From the NCBI RefSeq assembly GCF_003858635.1, contig NZ_RQJO01000007.1, positions 1,489,941 to 1,553,940 of the forward strand: a DNA stretch of 64,000 nt. Reading direction: 5' to 3'. Shown one piece after another: positions 1 through 8,036 of the stretch; within the stretch, counting starts at the first letter, position 1; every line of letters starts with the position of its first letter. Position numbers and translations under genes: made by a program. The DNA comes from Larkinella rosea (lineage in GTDB: Bacteria; Bacteroidota; Bacteroidia; Cytophagales; Spirosomataceae). Under the pieces are notes generated by a model, which did not search any database, was not told the DNA's origin, and worked only from the letters and a program-made list of their open reading frames with translations.

Positions 1-1575
1 ACCGGTTGCCTGACCAAAGAGCTGCGAATCGGTTCGGGTAATTTCGATGCTGAATGTCGGCGCCAGTTCGTATTTGCCCACGTATTTTTCCAGCATCTCC
101 ACTGAAACCGTCGCGTCTTTGGGGGCTTCCACGGTTTCGCCCAACTTCTTCAACATCTCCCCTGCATTGGTATTTCGGGGGTCCAGTTCGAGCGATTTTT
201 TGTAATCTTTGATGGACAATTCCTTGTCGCCTTTCGCCATGTATGCCTCGCCCCGACTGTCGTAGACATTGGACGAATTCGGAAACGATTCGGCATTCAG
301 GTTAAAAACCGCCAGCGCTTCGTTCAGTTTGCCGTCACGCATCAGCTCGTAGCCCAGCGAATTCATTTCGTCTTCGTTCAAGCCGTATGCTTTGTCGTTT
401 TTCAACACCCTAAACTGTTGAATGGCCTTTTCCAGCGTCGAAGTTGCAATGGTTTGCCGAAGAGCAGCCGCAATCGGTTTTTTCGGGTTTTCGTACGGTT
501 GGTCGTAAAGAATTTTCAGAATGTTGTCCTGCATGGCTCCCAACGTCGTTCCACCCGTATTATTCAACAGAATAATCGTGTGTTTTTCTTTGGGAATTCG
601 GGTAAACTGCGTATTGAAGCCATTGATGCCTCCACTGTGCGAAACCAGTTGCACACTGTCTTTTCTCTGACCAATTTTAGCCTTATTAACTCCCCATCCA
701 TACGCGTAATGGTCGCGAAATGGTGTAAAAAGGGCGGTTTTGGAAGCGGCTGACAGTAATTTATCGGAATATAAAATCTGATCCCAGCGATACAGATCTT
801 CCACCGTCGAATAGAGCGACCCGGCAGCGTACGGAATGGTCATGTCTATATAGGGCGCATTGACAAAACCGCCCCCGTTTCGTTCGTAGGCTGCCGCCCG
901 CTTCGGAATGATCGGTCCAGCCAGGTCATAACCGGTATCTTTGAGTTGAGCCGGAGTCAGAATGGCTTCCTGCAATACCGTCGCATACGGTTTTCCGGTT
1001 ACTTTTTCGATGATCACGCCTAGTAAAAAATAGCCCGAATTGCTGTACGAAAATTTCGAACCAGGCTCAAATTCAAGCTGCATGTCGGCAAACTTTTTGA
1101 CAAATGCCTCAGGCTTATACGGATTTCGGCTTTCGTCTTGGAAAAATTTCGGGAACGAGGTGTAATTTGGAATACCGGAGGTGTGAGTCAGCAGATGGTG
1201 AATCGTGATTTTATCACCGGTTGCTTTCGGATAATCGGGCAAATAGGTCGTCACTTTTTCGTTGACCTTCAATTTTCCCTGATCCACCAGTTGCATAATC
1301 AGAAAAGCCGTAAACTGCTTTGTCACCGATCCCAGCCGGAACTTGGTGTCGGGCGTGTTGGCGATGTTCCATTCCATGTTCGCCAGTCCGTAGCCTTTCT
1401 TGACAATCACTTTCCCATTCTCCGCCACCAAAACCGTTCCGTTGAACTGCCGGTTTTCGTGATATAGGCGCATCAGCGCATCAATTTTGTCGGCTTTGCT
1501 CTGCGCAAACGCGTACGGCGACAGCAATACGGTCAGGATAAATGCAAGAAGTCGGTGGGTAAAACGCGTGTTCAT
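1..1575 (-). CDS. Secreted serine hydrolase (beta-lactamase/class C PBP family) with TPR region, 3' end outside window
   Basis: The reading frame starts at the ATG complementary to 1573-1575 and stays open to base 1 (525 codons), so the C-terminus is cut by the window edge. An N-terminal signal peptide ends near Ala24-Gln25. The three active-site motifs of the class C beta-lactamase/DD-peptidase fold are visible: SVTK (Ser83, Lys86), YSN (Tyr177) and HSGG (His313). After about residue 390 comes a TPR-like segment (repeats of the YMAKGDKELSIKDYKKSLEL type), then the start of a domain like the C-terminal extension common in Bacteroidota homologues. Family members hydrolyse peptides, esters or beta-lactams in the periplasm; the substrate cannot be read from sequence. 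It stands alone and is divergent from the AraC gene at 1775. Confidence 0.9.
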   Translation of the reverse strand, partial: MNTRFTHRLLAFILTVLLSPYAFAQSKADKIDALMRLYHENRQFNGTVLVAENGKVIVKKGYGLANMEWNIANTPDTKFRLGSVTKQFTAFLIMQLVDQGKLKVNEKVTTYLPDYPKATGDKITIHHLLTHTSGIPNYTSFPKFFQDESRNPYKPEAFVKKFADMQLEFEPGSKFSYSNSGYFLLGVIIEKVTGKPYATVLQEAILTPAQLKDTGYDLAGPIIPKRAAAYERNGGGFVNAPYIDMTIPYAAGSLYSTVEDLYRWDQILYSDKLLSAASKTALFTPFRDHYAYGWGVNKAKIGQRKDSVQLVSHSGGINGFNTQFTRIPKEKHTIILLNNTGGTTLGAMQDNILKILYDQPYENPKKPIAAALRQTIATSTLEKAIQQFRVLKNDKAYGLNEDEMNSLGYELMRDGKLNEALAVFNLNAESFPNSSNVYDSRGEAYMAKGDKELSIKDYKKSLELDPRNTNAGEMLKKLGETVEAPKDATVSVEMLEKYVGKYELAPTFSIEITRTDSQLFGQATG

Positions 1576-1747
1576 GGGATGATGGCAGTTGTCGTTGAAA
1601 AAGAGGAAGGTGCTGGTACCAAGCAATTGCCAAAACTAAGCCTTTCTGCTTGAATAGTATAGCGTAGATAAGAGCCGGGTGCGGTTTTTATTCACGCCGA
1701 CGGATTCGAAATGGTTGCCGGATCGGATTCAATGGAAATTGCTTACA

Positions 1748-1762
1748 TTTGAATTTCGCAAA
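1748..1762. promoter_or_regulatory. Candidate AraC-box upstream of the AraC gene
   Basis: The 15-mer TTTGAATTTCGCAAA lies 12 bases before the ATG of the AraC regulator and occurs again, identical, at 2695-2709 upstream of the SDR gene. Two identical 15-mers in the leaders of a regulator and its neighbour suggest a binding site for that regulator and autoregulation. This is inference; no protein-DNA data are available. Confidence 0.45.
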
Positions 1763-1774
1763 TCAAACCGGTTT

Positions 1775-2686
1775 ATGGAAATCACCACACTGGAAAAATT
1801 CTATCAGGAAACATCAGCGCTGTTTCCCGAAGGTATTAGCAAGGAAATCGGTCATTTCAACGTATTTAAAACGCACGATGTGGTGGCGAAATACCGGAAG
1901 AAACCGACCCACGAAATGCCCTATAACCGGCGCGCGTATTACAAAATCAGCCTGATTGGCGGTCGCAACAAAGCCGAATATGCCGACAAAGTGGTCGATA
2001 TCGAGAAAAATGCCCTGCTGTTTGCAACCCCAAAAATCCCGTATCACTGGCTGCCGCAGGACGATGACCAGTCGGGTTATTTCTGCATTTTCACCGACGA
2101 ATTTCTGGTTCATTCCAAAAGCGGGGTGGTATTGGATGACCTGCCGATTTTTCAACCCGGCGGTGTTCCCATTTTCCAGCTGACCGACGAAGCCGCCGTA
2201 GACATTGATTACATCTTCCGGAAAATGTACAAAGAACTGTCTTCCGATTACGCTTTCAAGTATGATCTGTTGCGGAATTACGTCCTTGAACTGATTCACT
2301 ACGGCCAGAAATTACAGCCCGCAACATCCTTATATCCAACGCATACGGCTTCGGCCCGGGTTTCTTCGCTGTTTGTGGAATTGCTCGAACGCCAGTTTCC
2401 CATCGAATCGCCCAACCAGAAACTCAACCTCCGAACGGCCAAAGATTATGCCGACCGGCTGGCCGTTCACGTCAATCACCTGAATAAAGTGCTGAAAGAA
2501 AATACCGGCAAAACCACCACCGACATCATCAGCAGCCGGATCGTTCAGGAAGCCAAGATTCTGTTGAAACAAACCGACTGGACTATTTCGGAGATTGCGT
2601 ACTGCCTCGGTTTTGAGCAGGTGGCCCATTTTTCCAATTTCTTTAAAAAACAGACGACCTTTGCGCCGATCAGCTTTCGGGCCTAA
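1775..2686 (+). CDS. AraC-family transcriptional regulator
   Basis: A 303-residue protein from the ATG at 1775; the frame is open back to a GTG at 1679 but the N-terminus from Met1775 (MEITTLEKFYQ) fits the usual start of this Bacteroidota AraC group, and a candidate operator lies just upstream. The N-terminal half is a cupin-like sensing domain; the C-terminal about 100 residues hold two helix-turn-helix motifs, ending with the typical signature (ISEIAYCLGFEQVAHFSNFFKK). It probably controls the short-chain dehydrogenase 100 bp downstream, because both genes share the 15-mer at 1748 and 2695. The inducer is unknown. Confidence 0.9.
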   Translation: MEITTLEKFYQETSALFPEGISKEIGHFNVFKTHDVVAKYRKKPTHEMPYNRRAYYKISLIGGRNKAEYADKVVDIEKNALLFATPKIPYHWLPQDDDQSGYFCIFTDEFLVHSKSGVVLDDLPIFQPGGVPIFQLTDEAAVDIDYIFRKMYKELSSDYAFKYDLLRNYVLELIHYGQKLQPATSLYPTHTASARVSSLFVELLERQFPIESPNQKLNLRTAKDYADRLAVHVNHLNKVLKENTGKTTTDIISSRIVQEAKILLKQTDWTISEIAYCLGFEQVAHFSNFFKKQTTFAPISFRA

Positions 2687-2694
2687 ACCGCTGA

Positions 2695-2731
2695 TTTGAA
2701 TTTCGCAAACAATGGATTGATGTTCGCAAAC
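2695..2731 (+). promoter_or_regulatory. Direct-repeat operator candidate for the SDR gene
   Basis: TTCGCAAAC occurs at 2702-2710 and again at 2723-2731, exactly 21 bp (two helical turns) apart on the same strand, the arrangement expected for tandem AraC-family sites. The first copy is part of the 15-mer shared with 1748-1762. The repeat ends where a -33 element would lie for the -7 box at 2752, fitting activation by direct contact with RNA polymerase. Confidence 0.5.
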
Positions 2732-2751
2732 TACCCGGTGGGTCGGCCATT

Positions 2752-2759
2752 TACCTTTG
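2752..2759 (+). promoter_or_regulatory. Bacteroidota-type -7 promoter box for the SDR gene
   Basis: TACCTTTG matches the TAnnTTTG -7 consensus of the Bacteroidota primary sigma factor, 27 bases before the ATG at 2787. No TTTG-like -33 element is seen at the right distance, which fits a promoter that needs the AraC protein bound at the direct repeats just upstream. Confidence 0.45.
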
Positions 2760-2786
2760 TTCCATCGAATTAACCAATCAACAACG

Positions 2787-3551
2787 ATGGAATCTCAACC
2801 TAAAATTGCACTTGTAACGGGCGGTAGTCGCGGACTGGGAAAAAACATGGCCCTGAGTCTGGCCGAAAAAGGAATCGATGTCGTTCTGACGTATAATAGT
2901 CAAAAAGATGATGCGATGGCGGTCGTCGCCGAAATTGAAAAAACCGGTCATAAGGCTGCAACGTTGCAACTGAATACCGGCGATGTGAAAAGCTTCGACG
3001 GTTTTTTGAACGAACTGAAAACGGTTTTAAAGGAAACATTCAAGACCGATCATTTTGATTTTCTGGTCAATAACGCCGGCATTGGCCTTCACAAACCGTT
3101 CGCTGAAACGAGCGAAGACGACTTTGACCGGTTGATGAACATTCATTTTAAAGGCGTTTATTTTTTGACCCAAAAGTCATTGCCGTTGCTGAATGACGGC
3201 GGTCGGATCATCAATATTTCGACCGGTTTGGCCCGTTTCACGATGGCAGGGACCTCGGCTTATGCTTCCATGAAAGGCGCCATTGAAACCTTGACCCGTT
3301 ATCTGGCCAAAGAATTGGGCGCGCGCGGCATTGCGGTCAATACCGTGGCACCCGGAGCCATTGAAACTGATTTTAGTGGCGGCTCCGTGCGGGATAATGC
3401 CCAGGTCAATGCGTTCGTATCCGGTGTAACGGCCCTGGGTCGAGCCGGTTTGCCCGACGATATTGGCGGAGTTGTTGCCTTTTTGTGTACGGAAGGCGCC
3501 CGGTGGATCAATGGGCAGCGGATCGAGGTTTCGGGCGGTATGAATTTGTAA
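2787..3551 (+). CDS. Short-chain dehydrogenase/reductase (SDR family)
   Basis: A 254-residue classical SDR. Visible motifs: the cofactor-binding TGGSRGLG (residues 11-18), NNAG (about 95-98), catalytic Ser in NIST (about 145), and YASMK (Tyr159, Lys163). The frame is open upstream to a TTG at 2757, but the ATG at 2787 gives the usual short N-terminus. The NAD(P)(H)-dependent oxidoreductase substrate is unknown; homologues are often labelled 3-oxoacyl-ACP reductase-like or glucose dehydrogenase-like without proof. The AraC regulator upstream and the shared operator suggest an inducible two-gene detoxification or catabolic module. Confidence 0.92.
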   Translation: MESQPKIALVTGGSRGLGKNMALSLAEKGIDVVLTYNSQKDDAMAVVAEIEKTGHKAATLQLNTGDVKSFDGFLNELKTVLKETFKTDHFDFLVNNAGIGLHKPFAETSEDDFDRLMNIHFKGVYFLTQKSLPLLNDGGRIINISTGLARFTMAGTSAYASMKGAIETLTRYLAKELGARGIAVNTVAPGAIETDFSGGSVRDNAQVNAFVSGVTALGRAGLPDDIGGVVAFLCTEGARWINGQRIEVSGGMNL

Positions 3552-3552
3552 T

Positions 3553-3590
3553 GAATCGGGCCGGATACGAGACGTTATCCGGCCCGATTC
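3553..3590. terminator. Bidirectional terminator hairpin between convergent genes
   Basis: A perfect 15-bp stem (GAATCGGGCCGGATA at 3553-3567, complement at 3576-3590) with an 8-base loop starts 1 base after the SDR stop. The right arm contains the last codons and the stop of the convergent minus-strand gene. There is no long T run. Confidence 0.6.
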
Positions 3591-4285
3591 TCAACGAAAA
3601 TCTGCTTGATTTTTGCCACGAACCACGGCACAGGTTCGACCCCGATTTCGCCATTTTTAAACGCATCAAGTACCGGTTTCCAATCGGCGCAGTAGTCAAA
3701 TAAGCCAAATTGATTCAAGGTCAAGCCGAATTTCTCCGTCAATTCGACTCCGATGCCGTGGCAGTGAAACGAATGAAAGCTACCTCCCATTTCAATTCCA
3801 ACCAGATCGTAACCGATGGTTGTTTCATCGTTGTCCTCGTTTTCCGGCACTTTTCGGGAAAGCATCTGGTCCAGACCACATTCACCCATCGTTGCGGTTT
3901 TCGGTTTCAACTCCTGAATGATTGCCTCGGCAGCCGGTTCATCGAAATACATCGCCAGCAATTTAACGGAATCGAGGTGGGGGAAAAATTTTTGCCGGTA
4001 TTCCCGGGCGGTATTCAGATCCATAAACACATTGGGGTAGCCAATTTCCCCTACCGCCAGTTTTTTATCGGTCCAGTGCCGGATGGCGGTCACATTGGCA
4101 CTATTCAAACCAACTAATTCCTCCGCCGTATTTAAATGGTCCACCCGTTCGTTCACCCAGCGATACGACCAGGTATTCAACAGACTGTCATTGATGCAGG
4201 TGCTACAGGTGTACACCTCCGGGATGGGCGACCAGTCGAATGGTTTTATTTTAAGCAGGAAATAACCGCCGAGAAAATAGCTCAT
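3575..4285 (-). CDS. Hypothetical protein, 236 residues
   Basis: I do not recognise this family. The protein is soluble, without signal peptide or membrane segments, and contains a CSTC pair (about residues 27-30) and further Cys/His residues late in the chain (a FHSFHCHGIG stretch), which could bind metal, though no known zinc motif is formed. Its last codons lie in the hairpin shared with the SDR gene. It is followed upstream, in the same direction, by a DUF4180 gene with a 71-bp gap, so the two may be cotranscribed. Codon use is like its neighbours. Confidence 0.7.
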   Translation of the reverse strand: MSYFLGGYFLLKIKPFDWSPIPEVYTCSTCINDSLLNTWSYRWVNERVDHLNTAEELVGLNSANVTAIRHWTDKKLAVGEIGYPNVFMDLNTAREYRQKFFPHLDSVKLLAMYFDEPAAEAIIQELKPKTATMGECGLDQMLSRKVPENEDNDETTIGYDLVGIEMGGSFHSFHCHGIGVELTEKFGLTLNQFGLFDYCADWKPVLDAFKNGEIGVEPVPWFVAKIKQIFVENRAG

Positions 4286-4356
4286 GGTTAAAAGTTGATC
4301 GTTAAAACACCTTAGTCGAGTAACATGTGCGCTGTGGAAACGGTCGGCCTTGAAAT

Positions 4357-4716
4357 TCAGCGGGAAAGTGCATCCAGCGCTTCAGCTTTCGATGGAACAA
4401 AATTGATGTGGCCAGTTTTGTTGCTTTCGAACATAAAATCCCGGATACTTTTGCTTTGGTACGATTCAAAATCACCAACGATGGCCAGCCGAACCCGGTA
4501 ATTGGAAAACTTTTGCAGAATTTCACCCGCGATACCGGTTCTCAAATCGAAAAAAGCCGGGGTGATGTTTTTTTCATAAATCAGAATGGTATCGAAGCCC
4601 TGGTAATATAAATTTCCGAGTAAATCCAGGCCGTCTTCCACAGTTGCTACCACAATCTGATCGGATTTAACTTCCGCCATTTTCTGTCCCTTCACTTCGT
4701 GTTCTTCGATTTCCAC
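4357..4716 (-). CDS. DUF4180 family protein
   Basis: A 119-residue protein matching DUF4180: the core reads KNITPAFFDLRTGIAGEILQ, then FSNYRVRLAIVGDF and a C-terminal tail. The likely start is the GTG at 4716, since the residues before the internal ATG at 4680 (EIEEHEVKGQKMAEV) still align with the usual N-terminus. The function of the family is unknown; members are small cytosolic proteins. A long hairpin begins only 19 bases upstream of the start, so the natural promoter is either inside it or the 5' end has been altered by its arrival. Confidence 0.8.
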   Translation of the reverse strand: MEIEEHEVKGQKMAEVKSDQIVVATVEDGLDLLGNLYYQGFDTILIYEKNITPAFFDLRTGIAGEILQKFSNYRVRLAIVGDFESYQSKSIRDFMFESNKTGHINFVPSKAEALDALSR

Positions 4717-4734
4717 TATCTACCCGGTTTTTTA

Positions 4735-4824
4735 GTTTCGCGGAGGTGAGCGGAGAATGCAGAGGTAAGCGGAGATATTCTGTTCTCTGCTTACCTCTGC
4801 ATTCTCCGCTCACCTCCGCGAAAC
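4735..4824. repeat. Long hairpin, GCGGAG family, copy 1
   Basis: About 40-base near-perfect inverted repeat arms (TTTCGCGGAGGTGAGCGGAG outward part) with a short loop near 4780. Each arm is built from tandem units of the type GCGGAGgtgA. The arm sequence is different from the copies at 32600, 60178 and 61965, yet left and right arms agree within this copy. It lies between two minus-strand genes and has no T run, so a plain terminator role does not explain it. Confidence 0.9.
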
Positions 4825-4836
4825 AATCCTACTTTT

Positions 4837-5403
4837 TCATTCTTTTTTCTCAATAAACTCATCCGCAAAATGCTCCTTCCGTTTCGGTTGTGAGAACTTC
4901 TCGGCATTGTAGGCCGTTGAATTTCCTCGCGGAATAGATAAAGATTTCCAGCGATCATCACAGGCCATTTTGCCGATGTAGACGATTTGCCCGATGTGAT
5001 AGGGATAATGGGCCAGTTGCCGGTTGATGGCTTCCAAAACCGTATGGCCCATGTTTCGGATGTAAATTTCCGTCGTCAGATCCGATTCCGTTAGCGAGTT
5101 CAGGGCGTCGAACAGGCATTGCCAGCCTTCATTCCATTTGGCCAGCAGTTCTTCCCGGTTTTTGAGATCATTGTCAAATTCGGCGTCGCGCTGTCGCCAT
5201 TCTTTTTCGCCATCGGAGGTCAAAAAATCGGTCCAGCGGGATAGCATGTTGCCCCAGAGGTGTTTGACAATGGTCGCGACGCTGTTGCTTTCCGGGTTGA
5301 ATTGCCAGAATAGCTGTTCGTCCGAGAGTTGATGGAAGGTCTTTTCGCCGAGCGTTTTATAATACTCGAACTGTTTGATGACGCTGGATAAATAGTCGTT
5401 CAT
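4837..5403 (-). CDS. DinB-like protein, DUF1572
   Basis: A 188-residue four-helix-bundle protein of the DinB/DUF1572 group, recognisable from the N-terminal SSVIKQFEYYKTLGEKTFHQ segment, the ATIVKHLWGNMLSRW region and the late YHIGQIVYIGK motif. The His of the first motif (VKHL) and those in HYPYHIGQ are the usual metal ligands of this superfamily. Homologues include thiol-dependent transferases; the actual reaction here is unknown. It is monocistronic, with a hairpin downstream. Confidence 0.85.
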   Translation of the reverse strand: MNDYLSSVIKQFEYYKTLGEKTFHQLSDEQLFWQFNPESNSVATIVKHLWGNMLSRWTDFLTSDGEKEWRQRDAEFDNDLKNREELLAKWNEGWQCLFDALNSLTESDLTTEIYIRNMGHTVLEAINRQLAHYPYHIGQIVYIGKMACDDRWKSLSIPRGNSTAYNAEKFSQPKRKEHFADEFIEKKE

Positions 5404-5500
5404 GGCGTTCGTTGGTAAGGGGTTGCTTCCATTTTCCGATTTAGAGCGAATTTCGAAATCTTCCCGGACGAAGTTAGCAAGCGGTAGCTGGAAGTTAAAG

Positions 5501-5782
5501 CTATAATATTCCCTGTTCCAGTTGGTCCAGATAAATGAACTCAGGAGCCTTCACACCCGCTTCTTTGCGGATCTGAACCAGGCGGGGCGATTCAAAAAAA
5601 TTTCTGGCGTTTTCCAGGGAAGTCCAGACCGAAAAATGCACGATTTTATTCGGGTTTTGATCGAACTTCAAGACCTGATACGAGATTTCACCCGCTTCTT
5701 TCCGGATGGTGGCCGCCTTGTCGAAAATGGCTTTCCAGGCGTCGTAGTCTTCCACTTCATGAATAATTAAAACGTGTTTCAT
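5501..5782 (-). CDS. Small dimeric alpha/beta-barrel (ABM-like) protein
   Basis: A 93-residue protein with the beta-alpha-beta-beta pattern of the antibiotic-biosynthesis-monooxygenase/dimeric alpha-beta barrel superfamily: it begins MKHVLIIHEVEDYDAWKAIF and continues with a central HFSVWTSLENARNFFES helix. Such proteins form dimers and serve as small oxygenases or cyclases, or have unknown roles. It lies 9 bp downstream of the kptA-like gene on the same strand, so the two are probably cotranscribed although no functional link is obvious. Confidence 0.75.
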   Translation of the reverse strand: MKHVLIIHEVEDYDAWKAIFDKAATIRKEAGEISYQVLKFDQNPNKIVHFSVWTSLENARNFFESPRLVQIRKEAGVKAPEFIYLDQLEQGIL

Positions 5783-5791
5783 CAGGCGGTT

Positions 5792-6346
5792 TTATTCCTC
5801 ATTCCGTTTCAAATAGTTTACCGGAACTTCATGGGTCAGCCAAACACCATTGTCTGACCGATAGAACTCGAATTTGTCATTGTACATCTGTTTTGCAAAG
5901 ACTTTGAACACGAACGGTATTCCATGTCGTTGCCCAACTTTGAGCGCGGTTTCAAGATCGCTGCTCAAATGAACATGTTGCCGATTCCGTTTCTCAAGTC
6001 CCGTTGCCAAAATGGATTGCACTGATTTTTCAGCGGTTCCATGATATAAAATTTCGGGTGGTTCCTGGCTGGCATATCCCAATTCGATTGGTACCGAATG
6101 TCCCTGGTTCGCCCTGATTTTGTCCTGTGCTGCATTTAGCGCAAAACGTTGTTTCGGATTGGTATCAACGATGTGTTTTAGCATTTCCAAGTCAAACGGT
6201 ATCCCGAAACGATTTGACTTTTCAAGTAAATCTGCCACATCCGTCCAGCCATTTTCGTCCAGTTGAATGCCAATCTTTTCCGGTTTGTGCCGTAAAACCA
6301 TGCTTAAGAACTTACTGATTTCGGTTATTCTCTTATCACTTATCAT
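5792..6346 (-). CDS. kptA: RNA 2'-phosphotransferase (Tpt1/KptA family)
   Basis: A 184-residue protein with all parts of the family: N-terminal winged-helix segment (ISKFLSMVLRHKPEKIG) and a C-terminal ADP-ribosyltransferase-like domain with RANQGHS, LYHGT and HVHLS motifs that supply the Arg-His-Arg/His active-site set. The enzyme moves an RNA 2'-phosphate onto NAD, releasing ADP-ribose 1'',2''-cyclic phosphate. In eukaryotes it finishes tRNA splicing; in bacteria its substrate is uncertain and RNA repair or RNA/DNA capping has been proposed. No RNA ligase gene is beside it. Confidence 0.93.
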   Translation of the reverse strand: MISDKRITEISKFLSMVLRHKPEKIGIQLDENGWTDVADLLEKSNRFGIPFDLEMLKHIVDTNPKQRFALNAAQDKIRANQGHSVPIELGYASQEPPEILYHGTAEKSVQSILATGLEKRNRQHVHLSSDLETALKVGQRHGIPFVFKVFAKQMYNDKFEFYRSDNGVWLTHEVPVNYLKRNEE

Positions 6347-6415
6347 GTTACAATAACGCGAACTATGAATTTTTTGATTGATTATCAGCTAGTGAAGTGC
6401 CATCGGCACGGCAAG

Positions 6416-6466
6416 TTTGTAGTCAATAGGCGACGGGATTCCTCTCGCTTGCCTATTGGCTACAAA
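6416..6466. repeat. Intergenic hairpin between kptA and GH43-like gene
   Basis: TTTGTAGTCAATAGGC and its reverse complement with one mismatch enclose a loop of about 18 bases. It lies downstream of the GH43-like gene's upstream neighbour boundary, that is between the end of the gene at 6528 and the start of kptA, and could act as terminator of the former, but there is no T run. Confidence 0.55.
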
Positions 6467-6527
6467 AATCAGTCCGCTACGCGGCCAATAATGCCATCGT
6501 CCGCGATACAACTGCACTTCTGAATCA

Positions 6528-7610
6528 CTATTTTTTATTCGGATAAGCCTCCTCCAATGCCTTCGCTTCCGCTGCGGTTAAGCGGGAAACACAGCCGTGC
6601 CGGGCTTCCGACGGAAAACTGACTTCCTCTTCCACTTTCCAGTGGAGCAAATCGGGCGAGGACGAAACGCCAAACCGGTTGGTCATGCAATAATCGTAAA
6701 GCAACAACCAGCCGGATTTACGGGGATCTTCCATGACGGTGGGACCTTCGGTGATGACCGGAACGAGCTGGCCTTTGTTCATTTCGCCCTCAATAACCGT
6801 GTAAGGTCCCTCCAGACTCTTCGAAGTAGCTACCCGAATGGCGCGCCTTTCACCGGTTTTTGCCCCAAACTCTTCTTCCTTGTGAAAGAGGTAATAGGTT
6901 CCCTTGTGTTCCAGCAAAGTGCCGTCGATGACGGAATACGGCGGATTGAACAAAACTTTGGCCGGGGTGAACGTTTTCCAGTCGCGGGTTCGGCTGAACC
7001 AGAGCCGACTCTCTTTCCAGCCCGCATCTTTGTAGGACGATGACCAGAACAGGACATACTCACCGGTTTTGGCATCGTAAAACCATTCGGGCGCCCAGAT
7101 ATTCCGGGCCAAAGCGCCGGACTCATCCCGGGCGTCTTTCATCAAGGGCAACTGACCTTCCTCCTGCCAGTGAATCAGATCCTTCGAGGTCACGTACAGA
7201 CAACTCGGCCCGACTTTCTCCCGGTCGCTCCGGCCTCCCCCACCGGTTGATAGAATCCGCCAAAGCCCGTCCGGTCCGCGCCGAACATACGGATCGCGCA
7301 TGTGGTGCTCCCAAACCGGATTGTTATCGTTCAGGGGCGTCCAATGCCGCCCGTCGGTCGACAGGGCAATGTGCAACTTATTAATCAGCATGGGGTTTTC
7401 CAGCGGCACCTCCACGGTTTTTCCCTGCGCATCGATCTCAATCCGGGTTGGATACCGCTGGCGGAAATACGTCAACATCCAGACCGGTTTATCTTTTTGA
7501 CTAATAAGCGGTTTGGGTGCTCCTGAATCGTTCAGCACGGACTCTTTTTTGGGTTGAGGCAAGGTTCCCAACTGGGTAATAAACAGGGTAATCAAAACAG
7601 TCAGTTTCAT
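6528..7610 (-). CDS. Glycoside hydrolase, GH43-like five-bladed propeller
   Basis: A 360-residue protein with the repeated blade pattern of the GH32/43/62/68 superfamily. The three acidic positions of the fold can be placed: MRDPYVRRGPDG, the central VIDGTLLEHKGTYYLFHK and the late ITEGPTVM. Homologues are usually arabinosidases or related exo-acting enzymes on plant polysaccharide side chains. A hydrophobic N-terminus (MKLTVLITLFITQLG) suggests export. It is isolated, with no Sus genes beside it; substrate unknown. Confidence 0.85.
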   Translation of the reverse strand: MKLTVLITLFITQLGTLPQPKKESVLNDSGAPKPLISQKDKPVWMLTYFRQRYPTRIEIDAQGKTVEVPLENPMLINKLHIALSTDGRHWTPLNDNNPVWEHHMRDPYVRRGPDGLWRILSTGGGGRSDREKVGPSCLYVTSKDLIHWQEEGQLPLMKDARDESGALARNIWAPEWFYDAKTGEYVLFWSSSYKDAGWKESRLWFSRTRDWKTFTPAKVLFNPPYSVIDGTLLEHKGTYYLFHKEEEFGAKTGERRAIRVATSKSLEGPYTVIEGEMNKGQLVPVITEGPTVMEDPRKSGWLLLYDYCMTNRFGVSSSPDLLHWKVEEEVSFPSEARHGCVSRLTAAEAKALEEAYPNKK

Positions 7611-7672
7611 GTTATACGGTTTGATAACAGGACAAAGAAAGTGACAATTTCGTTTATTTCCCGATTAGTGGA

Positions 7673-7963
7673 TTAATCAACCGGCATGGTTAAATGGAGG
7701 TAAAAGAGATAACCCGTCCAGGAAAAACCGACCAGAAAAGCAATTCCCGAGAGAAGTTTCTTCTTTTTAACCGTGGTAAACTCATGAACCAACAAACTGT
7801 ATAACAAGAGTAAGGGTCCTGAAAGTAAAATACCGAAGAGTTGCAGCGTAAATCTGACATATCCACCCGGCAATTGTATTTGAGCAAAGTCGCACAAAGC
7901 CAGCGGAATTGGAATCGACAGGAGGATCAGGATAGTTAATAGCTTTTTTGACGATTGAAACAT
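7673..7963 (-). CDS. Small membrane protein, 96 residues
   Basis: Three hydrophobic segments (about residues 8-24, 40-62 and 73-91) separated by a lysine-rich loop (VKKKKLL) predict an integral inner-membrane protein. No family recognised. Base composition and direction agree with its neighbours; it is 62 bp upstream of the GH43-like gene and may share its transcript. Confidence 0.6.
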   Translation of the reverse strand: MFQSSKKLLTILILLSIPIPLALCDFAQIQLPGGYVRFTLQLFGILLSGPLLLLYSLLVHEFTTVKKKKLLSGIAFLVGFSWTGYLFYLHLTMPVD

Positions 7964-8036
7964 GGTGTGGAGCCAATAAAAAGTTGTCTGGCATGGTTGA
8001 AGGGAACGCCCTCAACCATGCTTTTACCGAATCTTA

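Noticed and set aside
1679-1774. Extended GTG start for the first AraC regulator
   Set aside because: The added residues show no family similarity and would place the candidate operator inside the coding region.
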